This document shows, piece by piece, positions 38,874 through 46,114 of a DNA stretch of 64,000 nucleotides. Position 1 is the stretch's first letter. Each line of letters opens with the position of its first letter. The notes below the pieces were generated by a model. It was not told the DNA's origin. It saw only the letters and a list, made by a program, of their open reading frames with translations, and did no database searches. The stretch spans positions 124,566 through 188,565 of the forward strand of contig NZ_JAKTNQ010000001.1 of the NCBI RefSeq assembly GCF_022760835.1, given 5' to 3'. Source of the stretch: Thermus altitudinis (GTDB lineage: Bacteria > Deinococcota > Deinococci > Deinococcales > Thermaceae). The position numbers and the translations under genes are program-made.

Positions 38874-39299
38874 CTAGGGCTTTGCGCCCGTAGGCTCCTC
38901 GTAAAGCACCACGGCCTCGCCTTCTATAACCGTTTCTCCGCGCTGGTTTGTGCACACGGTGTCAAGGGTGAGGACGAATCCCCCCTTTTCCCTTTCGCGC
39001 ACTCCCTTCACCGTTGCGGTGGCGGTGATGGTATCCCCCAGGTAGGTAGGCTTTAGGAAGCGCAAGGTCTGGGAGAGGTATACAGCCCCGGTGCCCGGGA
39101 GCTTGGTGCCGATCACCGTGGAGATGAGGCCTGCCACCAGGATCCCCTGGGCGATGCGCCGGCCAAAGCGGCTTCCTTGGGCATAGGCTTCGTCCACATG
39201 TAAGGGATTGGTATCCCCTACTGCTCCCACAAAAAGGGCCACGTGGGTCTCGGAGATGGTTTGGGTGTAGCTGGCTTTATCTCCCACCTTGAATTTCAC
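38874..39299 (-). CDS. MaoC-family (R)-enoyl-CoA hydratase
   Basis: A 141-residue single hot-dog protein starting at GTG 39299 (GGAGGT upstream). The hydratase-2 motif is present: GDTNPLHVDEAYAQGSRFGRRIAQG, written here in two parts as GDTNPLHVDEAYA then GSRFGRRIAQG, containing the catalytic Asp and His. It probably hydrates 2-enoyl-CoA to (R)-3-hydroxyacyl-CoA, as PhaJ does. It overlaps the hydrolase gene upstream by 23 bases and lies between the acyl-CoA enzymes and the importer in the operon. Confidence 0.88.
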   Translation of the reverse strand: MKFKVGDKASYTQTISETHVALFVGAVGDTNPLHVDEAYAQGSRFGRRIAQGILVAGLISTVIGTKLPGTGAVYLSQTLRFLKPTYLGDTITATATVKGVREREKGGFVLTLDTVCTNQRGETVIEGEAVVLYEEPTGAKP

Positions 39300-40026
39300 C
39301 GTGCACCTCCTTGAGGAAGTCCTCTAAGATGCCTTTTAGCAACCCGGGATTTTCCAGATTCACTGAGTGGCCTATGTTTTCTAGAAGCAAAAGCCTACCC
39401 CTGGGGAAGAAAGCCGCCGTTTCCTCGGCCAGGGCCCGGGTCACGAGGGGGTCCATGGCCCCGTGGATCACCAGAACCGGCCCCGGGTACGCCCTTTCCA
39501 GCCGCCACGCCGCCAGGGCCCGGGCATTGCCTTGGAAGTGGGCGGGGTGCATCCTTTGGGCTTTCTCCACCAGCTCGGGGAACCAGGGGGGTCTACGGGT
39601 GGGGGCCATGGCAGCTAGGGCCTGGGCCAGGGCTTCCCGGTTGTACTGGTAGCTTTCCAGGATAGGGTAATAGGCTTCTGGGGTTTTCAACCCCGAGGGT
39701 GGGGCGGAGTTGATGAGCACCAGCCCCCGTGTCTTCTCGTCCGCCGCTTCCATAACCACCGCACCCCCTAGGGAGTGACCCACCAGGATGGCTTCCTCTA
39801 CCTCCTTTTCCCGCAGAAAGTCTGTAAGGGCTTTTGCGTAGGCGGGGACGGAAGGGAAGAAATCCTCAGGAACCGGGCTTTCACCAAAGCCCGGCAGGTC
39901 AGGGGCCAGGAGCCAGGCCCCTTCTGGGGGATCTTGCAAGAGTTCCCGCCACCATTCCTTGCAGGCAAAGTTGCCGTGGACTAAAACCACCGGGGTTCCG
40001 GTACCGCTTTCCAAGTAGCTAAGCAT
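39277..40026 (-). CDS. Alpha/beta hydrolase (operon copy 2)
   Basis: A 249-residue cytoplasmic alpha/beta hydrolase. Oxyanion loop VLVHGNFACKEWW, nucleophile elbow VGHSLGGAVV, Asp in IHGAMDPLV and His in ENIGHSVNLENP give a full triad. It resembles C-C bond or ester hydrolases of the MhpC/BphD and esterase groups. The substrate is unknown. Together with the neighbouring hydrolase it is overlapped on both sides by other operon genes. Confidence 0.82.
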   Translation of the reverse strand: MLSYLESGTGTPVVLVHGNFACKEWWRELLQDPPEGAWLLAPDLPGFGESPVPEDFFPSVPAYAKALTDFLREKEVEEAILVGHSLGGAVVMEAADEKTRGLVLINSAPPSGLKTPEAYYPILESYQYNREALAQALAAMAPTRRPPWFPELVEKAQRMHPAHFQGNARALAAWRLERAYPGPVLVIHGAMDPLVTRALAEETAAFFPRGRLLLLENIGHSVNLENPGLLKGILEDFLKEVHGEIQGGR

Positions 40027-40792
40027 GGACTACCTCCAGGAACTGCCTCACGGCACGGGCGAAGGCAGGGGGGTCCTCCAGGGACGCCGCATGGCCCGTA
40101 GGCAAGGCTTGAAGCTCTGCCCTAAGGGCCTCAGCCAAGGCTTGCGCATAGGGCTTGGGGAAAAGCAGATCTTCCTCCCCATAAAGGACCAAGGCGGGTA
40201 AGGCAAGGCGCGGAAGCTCAGGCCTGAGGTCCTGTAGGGCAAGAAAACCTAAAAGAAGCCTTTCCTGAGCTTTCTCATTCGGAGACTGGGCCATCAGGGA
40301 AGCAAGGCCTTCTTCCTCTAAAAGGTCGGGGTGGGTGTTGAGGAAGTGGGCCCCAAATACCCAGGGTAGGGCTACCCTAAGGCGCAAGGGGGTGCCCCCA
40401 GCTCTAAGGGCGTAAAGCCAGCTCTCCACCTTGGCCCTTAAGGCGGGGTCCAGGTAGGGGGTGGTGCAGACCAGAACCAGCCCCCGGAAGCGATGAGGGG
40501 CCAGGAGGGCGGCCTTTAAGGCCACGATCCCCCCATTGGAAAGGCCCACTAAGGCGGCGTCTTCCCAGCCCTGCTCCTCGAGGAGCCCGAGGAGGTCCTG
40601 GGCGTGGACCTCTGGGGTGTAGAAACCCTCTGGGGCTTCGCTTTCCCCTTGGCCCCGCATGTCGTAGCGGAGGACGGTGTAGCCCTCGAGGTGGGGCAGC
40701 ACGGGATCCCAGCTCTCCAGGCGTTGAAAGATCCCGTTGAGAAGCACTACCTTAGGACCCCTACCTTCTATGCGGTACCTAAGCCTGGCCAT
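40019..40792 (-). CDS. Alpha/beta hydrolase (operon copy 1)
   Basis: A 257-residue alpha/beta hydrolase distinct from its neighbour (nucleophile elbow GLSNGGIVAL, Asp in YGEEDLLFP, His in TGHAASLEDP). RYDMRGQGESEAPEG is typical of the 3-oxoadipate enol-lactonase/esterase group. It overlaps the acyl-CoA synthetase gene by 14 bases and the next hydrolase by 8. Two non-identical hydrolases side by side in an acyl-CoA operon suggest consecutive or substrate-specific thioester, lactone or C-C bond hydrolysis. Confidence 0.82.
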   Translation of the reverse strand: MARLRYRIEGRGPKVVLLNGIFQRLESWDPVLPHLEGYTVLRYDMRGQGESEAPEGFYTPEVHAQDLLGLLEEQGWEDAALVGLSNGGIVALKAALLAPHRFRGLVLVCTTPYLDPALRAKVESWLYALRAGGTPLRLRVALPWVFGAHFLNTHPDLLEEEGLASLMAQSPNEKAQERLLLGFLALQDLRPELPRLALPALVLYGEEDLLFPKPYAQALAEALRAELQALPTGHAASLEDPPAFARAVRQFLEVVHA

Positions 40793-42257
40793 GCTCCGCC
40801 TCCCACATTCTCTTCAACGCTTCCTTATGCACCTTTCCTGGGCCGGACTTGGGGAGTTCCTCCATGAAGACGATGTGCTTGGGGACCTTGTACCCCGCCA
40901 GGCGCTCCCGCAGGAAGGCGCGAAGGGCCTCTGACTCTAGCGGTTCCCTTAGGACCACGAAGGCTACCCCCACCTCACCCCACTTGGGGTCCGCTACCCC
41001 CACCACGGCGGCCTCCCGTACCGCTGGGTGGTCGTAAAGGGCTCGCTCCACCTCCCCGGGGTAGACGTTCTCCCCCCCCGAGATGAACATGTCCTTCCTG
41101 CGCCCTGCGATGTAGAAGCGGCCTCCCTCATCTTGGAAGGCCAGGTCCCCGGTCCTAAGCCAGAGCCTTTCCCCGTCATAGACGAAGGCCTTGGCGTTCT
41201 CCTCGGGGCGGCGGAAATACCCCTTCATGACCACGCTTCCCGAAAGCCAAAGCTCCCCGGCTTCCCCCACCTGGGCTTCTCTTCCATCCTCCCGCACCAG
41301 GCGGGCCTTCAAGTGGGGCATGGGCCGGCCCACGCTCTCGGGGTAGGCCTCGGCCTCTTCCAGCTCCAGGGTGAAGCAGTTCACGCCGCACTCCGTGAGG
41401 CCGTAGCCCTGCTTGAAGCGCACCCCTTTCCTGCGGAAGGCTTCCCGCACCGGGCTAGGGCAGGGGGCTCCCCCAGAGATGGCGAAGCGGACAAAGGAAA
41501 GGTCGGCTTCGGCGAAGCCAGGGGTTTCCAGGAGCATCTGGAACATGGTAGGTACCAGGAAGAGGATGGTGGGGCGGTGGGCCTGGGCCAGGGCTAGGTA
41601 CTCGTCAGGGCGGAAGCGCTCTTGGATCACCACGCTCCCCCCCAGGTAAAGGAGAGGGGTGGCTAGGGCGTTCAGGGCGGCGTGGAACATGGGGGTGGCC
41701 AGGATGTAGCGGTCCTCCCGGGTAAGCCCCCAGGAAAAGGCGGTCTGGATGGCGTTGATCAGAAGCTGACGGTAGGGGATCAGGGCGCCTTTGGGCAGGC
41801 CGGTGGTGCCCCCGGTGAAGAGGAGGAGGGCAGGGTCTTCCAGGTCTACCCTGGTAGCCTCCTCTATTTCCGCTCCCTCGAGGAGGACCTCGAGGGGAAG
41901 GGCCCTTGGATCAAGGGCCCGGGCCATTTCCTGGAACCCTTCCCCGTAGAAGAGCACCTGAGGTTCGGTGTAAGCGTAAAGGGCTTGCAACTCGGGCAAG
42001 CTCAGGCGGTGGTTGAAGGGAGTGAGGATGTGGCCTAGGAGGGGGGCGGTGAAAAGGAGGTCCAGGTAAGCGGGATGGTTCCAAGCCAGTAGGCCTACCC
42101 GGTCCCCTGGGCCTACCCCCAGCTTCTGCAGGGTCCCTGCCGCCCTCCGGGCCCTTTGGTACAGTTCCCCATAGGTCAGCCAATCACCGCGAAACCAGAG
42201 GGCCTGGCGCTTGGGGTGGTATACGGCAAGCCTTCCTAGCCAGTTGGGCTCAAGCAT
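40779..42257 (-). CDS. AMP-forming acyl-CoA synthetase of the FabH-like/Liv operon
   Basis: A 492-residue ANL enzyme from ATG 42257 (GGAGGG upstream). The P-loop reads FTGGTTGLPKG, a small variation on YTSGTTG. Others: A5 KQGYGLTECG, A7 LWLRTGDLAFQDEGGRFYI, hinge RRKDMFISGGENVYPGEVE, and C-terminal Lys in PKSGPGKVHKEAL. It activates an imported or internal acid as CoA thioester. It overlaps the FabH-like gene by 8 bases. Confidence 0.9.
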   Translation of the reverse strand: MLEPNWLGRLAVYHPKRQALWFRGDWLTYGELYQRARRAAGTLQKLGVGPGDRVGLLAWNHPAYLDLLFTAPLLGHILTPFNHRLSLPELQALYAYTEPQVLFYGEGFQEMARALDPRALPLEVLLEGAEIEEATRVDLEDPALLLFTGGTTGLPKGALIPYRQLLINAIQTAFSWGLTREDRYILATPMFHAALNALATPLLYLGGSVVIQERFRPDEYLALAQAHRPTILFLVPTMFQMLLETPGFAEADLSFVRFAISGGAPCPSPVREAFRRKGVRFKQGYGLTECGVNCFTLELEEAEAYPESVGRPMPHLKARLVREDGREAQVGEAGELWLSGSVVMKGYFRRPEENAKAFVYDGERLWLRTGDLAFQDEGGRFYIAGRRKDMFISGGENVYPGEVERALYDHPAVREAAVVGVADPKWGEVGVAFVVLREPLESEALRAFLRERLAGYKVPKHIVFMEELPKSGPGKVHKEALKRMWEAEHGQA

Positions 42258-43257
42258 AAAGCCCTCCTTCCAGACGGAGCACCGCTGCCCCGTAGAAGTA
42301 ACCCACCCCTGCCGCCGCCAAGGCCACCAGGCTTCCATCCCGCAAAAGCCCCTCCTCCCAGGCCAGCTTCAGGGAGAGGATAGGATCTAGTTGGCCCAGG
42401 TGCCCGAACCGTTCCAAATAGATGGACTGGTCTTCCCTCAGGCCCAGACCTTCCAGCACCGCCCGGTGGGCGGAGCGCTTCATGTGAAGAAGGGCCAGGT
42501 AGTCTAGGTCAGCCTCGGTATAGCCGGCTTCCCCCAAGGCCTCCCGTATCACCTCCAGGAACGTGGGGATGGAGCTGCGGTCTAGGCGTTCCTTCATAGC
42601 CTGAGGATTTTCCACGCGCAGGCGGAACTCTGCCAGGTTGCCCGGATTTAACGGGCTTCGCGTTCCCCCCACAGGCACCTTGACCATCAGGGCCAGGGTG
42701 GGGTCCATGCGGTGGGCAAGGCCCAGGAGCCGTAGCCCAGGTCCCTCCCGGGTGAGGATCGCAGCCCCTCCCCCTGCGGCGAGGTCGTAGAGGAAGCGGG
42801 TGCTGGGGTCTTGGTAGTCCACCAGGTCCCCATTGCGGTAGCCCCCCGCCACCAGGATCACCTGGGCCTCTTTGCGGGTGGCGAAAAGCCCCCGGGCCAC
42901 CTCCAGGGCTCCCATGAGGGAGGCGCACTTCTGGTTGAGATCCAGCCCCTTGGCCCTCGAGGCCCCGAGGCCCCAGGCCAGGTAGGGGGCTGTGGTCCAG
43001 ACGGGATAGTCCTTGTACTCCTCCACGATGGAGATCACCCAGTCGATGGCGTCCGCAGGGATGTTCGCCGCCTTGAGGGCGGCTTGGCCGGCCCAAAGGG
43101 CCATGTCGGCGGGGTGGTCCTCGGGCCCCGGTACCGGTTTTTCCACGATCCCCAGCTTTTCCCGAACCACCTCTGCCGGAAGCCCCGAGGATGCGGCGAT
43201 TTCCTCTGCCGACACGCGCTTGACGGGTAGGTAAATCCCCAGCCCTCGGACGAACAT
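42250..43257 (-). CDS. FabH-like 3-oxoacyl synthase (thiolase superfamily condensing enzyme)
   Basis: A 335-residue KAS III-type protein from ATG 43257 (GAGG 5 bases upstream; TTG 43266 also in frame). Nucleophile Cys111 is in LNQKCASLMGALE; His in LLHMKRS; the place of the usual Asn is FGHLGQLDP, so the Cys-His-Asn triad is altered. The C-terminal glycine-rich AAGVGYFYGAAVL is present. It is not an ordinary FabH, given the divergence and context. It might condense acyl-CoAs (as OleA or HMG-CoA synthase do) or act as an acyl transferase. It is the first gene of a ten-gene operon. Confidence 0.8.
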   Translation of the reverse strand: MFVRGLGIYLPVKRVSAEEIAASSGLPAEVVREKLGIVEKPVPGPEDHPADMALWAGQAALKAANIPADAIDWVISIVEEYKDYPVWTTAPYLAWGLGASRAKGLDLNQKCASLMGALEVARGLFATRKEAQVILVAGGYRNGDLVDYQDPSTRFLYDLAAGGGAAILTREGPGLRLLGLAHRMDPTLALMVKVPVGGTRSPLNPGNLAEFRLRVENPQAMKERLDRSSIPTFLEVIREALGEAGYTEADLDYLALLHMKRSAHRAVLEGLGLREDQSIYLERFGHLGQLDPILSLKLAWEEGLLRDGSLVALAAAGVGYFYGAAVLRLEGGLYA

Positions 43258-43281
43258 TTGCCTCAAGGTTAGCTTCTGGGT

Positions 43282-43298
43282 GTTACAGCCCCGTTACA
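43282..43298. promoter_or_regulatory. Candidate operator: GTTACA direct repeat
   Basis: GTTACA occurs at 43282-43287 and again at 43293-43298, 11 bases apart, so both copies face the same side of the helix. The repeat lies 25 bases upstream of the FabH-like gene and in the gap shared with the large regulator gene. The tandem layout fits SARP-type DNA-binding domains, which bind direct repeats spaced about one turn. Confidence 0.45.
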
Positions 43299-43335
43299 CG
43301 AGGGGTGTCCTTCCCTGGGGGTAGCCTCCACGGGG

Positions 43336-43352
43336 CCAGGCCTTCTGCCTGG
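43336..43352. promoter_or_regulatory. Inverted repeat in the same divergent gap
   Basis: CCAGGC at 43336-43341 and GCCTGG at 43347-43352 form a 6-base-pair inverted repeat with a 5-base centre. It could be a hairpin or a second regulator site; nothing else supports it. Confidence 0.25.
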
Positions 43353-43405
43353 GGCGGAGTCAATGGGCCATTGCCCGGAGGCCTGGATACTAGGAGAATG
43401 TGAGC

Positions 43406-45997
43406 ATGCCCTATCCGGTGCCCCCCTCGAGGCTCCTCCCCCCGCGCACGGCCAAGGAGGTGCGGCGGGACCGCCCTCGGCGCTTGGTGGAGGAAGCGTT
43501 CCGCCATAGCCCGGGGGTGGTCCTAGCCGGAGGGGCGGGGTACGGGAAGACCAGCCTGGCCTCTGAGTTCACGGGGGTCTACCTGGCCCTGGCAGAGGAG
43601 GCCAAGGACCCGGCGGTTTTTCTCTGGCACCTCCTGGCGGCCTACCGGGAGCGGGTGGGGTTGGCTGAGGTGGCGGGGCTTTTGGAGGCGGGGGCCTGGC
43701 CTCGTGCTCTAGAGGCCTTGATCCAAGCCTTGGAGCCTCTGGGCTCCCACCTCTTGGTTCTGGATGAGGCGCATCGGGCAGAGAGTCCCGGGGTGCTTAG
43801 GGTGGTCCAAGGGCTAGTGCGCCTTCCGGGTATAAGGCTTCTGCTCCTCTCACGGAGGGCCACGCCCTTTGCCTTTTTCACGGTGTTTTCCGAACGGGAG
43901 CTGGCCTTTGATCCCCAGGAGGCCTGCCAGCTGGCCAAGGCGTTGGCCCCGGAGCTTCCGGCCTTTGAGGTGGAAAGGGCCCTCTCCCTGGTGAAGGGAT
44001 GGCCCTTGGGTCTCCGGGTTGCCCTTTTGGCCATGCGGCGGGGGCTCAGGCCAGAGCTGGCTTTGGAGAGCGCCGAGGGGCTTTTGGCCTATCTGGCCTA
44101 TGGCCTTCCTCGGGGGGTGTTGGAGGCGGCCTCGAGGCTGGCCCTTTTGGGGGAGGTCCCAGAGGCGGAAGGCCAGGCCCTCTTACCCTTTGCCGAGGAC
44201 CTTCTGCTAGAGAGGCGGGAGGGGAAACTCTACTTCCATCCCCTGGTGCGCAGTGCCCTCAAGACCCTTCTTCCCGAGGCGGAGGCCCGGGGGCTCCTCA
44301 CCAAGGCGGCGGAGGAGGCCCTAGCCCGGGGGGAGGGGATTCGGGCAGCCGAGTTCCTCCTGGAGGCGGGAAGGCTCGGCCACGTGGCGGATCTTTTGGC
44401 GCAGGAGGGGTTCTCCTGGTTGGCCCGCGGCCTCACCTACACCGTCTTGCGCCTCCTGGCCCACCTGCCGGAAGCCTTGCGGCGAGGGCGGCATAAGCTC
44501 GACCTCTTGGAAGCGGAGGCCTTGCGCCAGGCGGGGCGCTACCAGGAGGCGGAGGCTGCCTACCAAAAAGCCCTGAGGGCAGGGGAGACCCGGGCTTACC
44601 TGGGCTTGGCCCGGCTTTTCCTGGACACGGTGGAGCCGGCGCGAGGACGTCCCTACCTGGAGGAGGCTTTGAAGCTCTTCCCAGAGGAAGCCCGCCCCCT
44701 TTTAGCGGAGAACCTCCTGAACGAGGGCCAGGTAAAGGAAGCTGAGGCCCTTGGGCTTTCTGGGCCTCGGCTTCTCCTTAGGCAGGGAAGGCCAGGGAAA
44801 GCCTTGGCCTTGTTGCGGGAAAGCGCGGACCCTGGCTTGCATCGGCCACCGCAAAACCACCGGGAGGGAACCCTTCTCCGGGCTCTTTTGGAATGCGTGG
44901 CCGGGGATGCGGAAGAGGGCCTTCGCTGGGCGGAGCGGGGTCTGAGGGAGGCCGAGGTGCTAGGAAGTCCCTTCGGCATGAGCCTGGCTCAGGCCAGGCG
45001 GGGGCATGCCCTTTTGGCTTTAGGGCGCCTTGAGGAGGCCGGTGCGGCTTATCGGTCCGCCCTGGCCATGGCCGAGGGGGGTCCGGCGCGGCTCGAGGTG
45101 GAGGCTTTGGGGGGCCTAGCCGCCTTAGGGGATGAGGGAGCCTATAAGGAGATGGTGCGCCTGGCCCGGACCGCAGGGGATCTTTGGGTGGAGGGCTTTC
45201 TCACGCTCATGGTGGCGATGGCCTGGCTTCGCCGGGGACTGGTGTTCCCCCTACCCGCCCTACCCCTCCTGGACCCGTTTCTTCGGGCGTTGATGGGGGC
45301 CTATCCCTTCCGGGATGGTTGGGAAAGCCTGCTGCTGGCTTACCCCTTCTTGGCTGGAAGAACGCTGTTCTCTCCCCCTATTGCCCGGGTGCGCCGGGCC
45401 CTTTGGCGGCTCGGTCGCCTTGGGGTCCCCTACCATCCAGGGGTCCGGGTAGAGATCCGGGTGCTTGGGGGGTTTGAGGTCCGGGTGGAGGGACGCCCCG
45501 TGCGCTTCCGCCGAGATAAGGCCCGGCTACTCCTGGCCCTTTTGACGGCTTCGGACTGGGAGAAGGAGGACCTCCTGGAGGCCTTGGCGGTTTCCCCGGG
45601 GGAGTTCCGGGTGCTGTGGTGGGAGGTGGTGAACGCCCTGGAGCCGGGGCGTCCCAGGGGCGCCAAGCCCTATTTCCTGCGCCAAAAACCCTATGGCCTC
45701 GTTGGCGAAGTCCCGGAACTGTACGTGGACCTTTGGGATCCCGAGGCTCCCCTTGCCCCACCCTATCTGGGTTTGGACCACCCTTTTCTTGAAGACCAGG
45801 CCAGGGCCTATTTGGAGGAACGGCGGCAGGCCCTTTTGCAAAGCCCGAGGTTTGAGGACTGGCTTTTGGCCTTGCGCCTGGATCCCCTGGATGAGGAGGT
45901 TCTGCGGCGGCTTTACGGCACCCCGGCCCAGGAGGAGGCCCTTCGCCTTCGGCAGAGGGCATTGGAGGAGTTGGGCTTGGAGGCAGGAACCCCTTAA
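43406..45997 (+). CDS. Large MalT-like ATPase/TPR regulator with SARP-like DNA-binding end
   Basis: An 863-residue protein from ATG 43406 (AGGAGA 8 bases upstream; GTG 43400 is in frame). Domain order: a STAND-type NTPase with Walker A GGAGYGKTS (about 42-50) and Walker B HLLVLDEAHR; a winged region; helical repeats of TPR type (about 320-620); and a C-terminal domain from about residue 682 beginning VEIRVLGGFEVRVEGRPVRF followed by RRDKARLLLALL, the pattern of SARP/BTAD winged-helix proteins. MalT has its LuxR domain at the same end; here it is replaced by a SARP-like one. It is divergent from the FabH-like/Liv operon and probably activates it on ligand and ATP binding. Confidence 0.82.
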   Translation: MPYPVPPSRLLPPRTAKEVRRDRPRRLVEEAFRHSPGVVLAGGAGYGKTSLASEFTGVYLALAEEAKDPAVFLWHLLAAYRERVGLAEVAGLLEAGAWPRALEALIQALEPLGSHLLVLDEAHRAESPGVLRVVQGLVRLPGIRLLLLSRRATPFAFFTVFSERELAFDPQEACQLAKALAPELPAFEVERALSLVKGWPLGLRVALLAMRRGLRPELALESAEGLLAYLAYGLPRGVLEAASRLALLGEVPEAEGQALLPFAEDLLLERREGKLYFHPLVRSALKTLLPEAEARGLLTKAAEEALARGEGIRAAEFLLEAGRLGHVADLLAQEGFSWLARGLTYTVLRLLAHLPEALRRGRHKLDLLEAEALRQAGRYQEAEAAYQKALRAGETRAYLGLARLFLDTVEPARGRPYLEEALKLFPEEARPLLAENLLNEGQVKEAEALGLSGPRLLLRQGRPGKALALLRESADPGLHRPPQNHREGTLLRALLECVAGDAEEGLRWAERGLREAEVLGSPFGMSLAQARRGHALLALGRLEEAGAAYRSALAMAEGGPARLEVEALGGLAALGDEGAYKEMVRLARTAGDLWVEGFLTLMVAMAWLRRGLVFPLPALPLLDPFLRALMGAYPFRDGWESLLLAYPFLAGRTLFSPPIARVRRALWRLGRLGVPYHPGVRVEIRVLGGFEVRVEGRPVRFRRDKARLLLALLTASDWEKEDLLEALAVSPGEFRVLWWEVVNALEPGRPRGAKPYFLRQKPYGLVGEVPELYVDLWDPEAPLAPPYLGLDHPFLEDQARAYLEERRQALLQSPRFEDWLLALRLDPLDEEVLRRLYGTPAQEEALRLRQRALEELGLEAGTP

Positions 45998-46052
45998 ACC
46001 GGCGCCTGGTCAATACCTCGGCCCCTCTCAACGGAGCTGGGATGGAAGGTAA

Positions 46053-46089
46053 CCCAAACCCGGGGATCCCTTTTCGTCCCCGGGTTGGG
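46053..46089. terminator. Bidirectional terminator between the large regulator and secDF
   Basis: A long hairpin: AACCCGGGGA (46057-46066) pairs with TCCCCGGGTT (46077-46086), and CCC/GGG outside extends it past one bulged base. It lies between two convergent genes and likely stops both. The loop is TCCCTTTTCG. Confidence 0.7.
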
Positions 46090-46114
46090 GTTGTTGCCTT
46101 CTTCCGGGCGGTCT

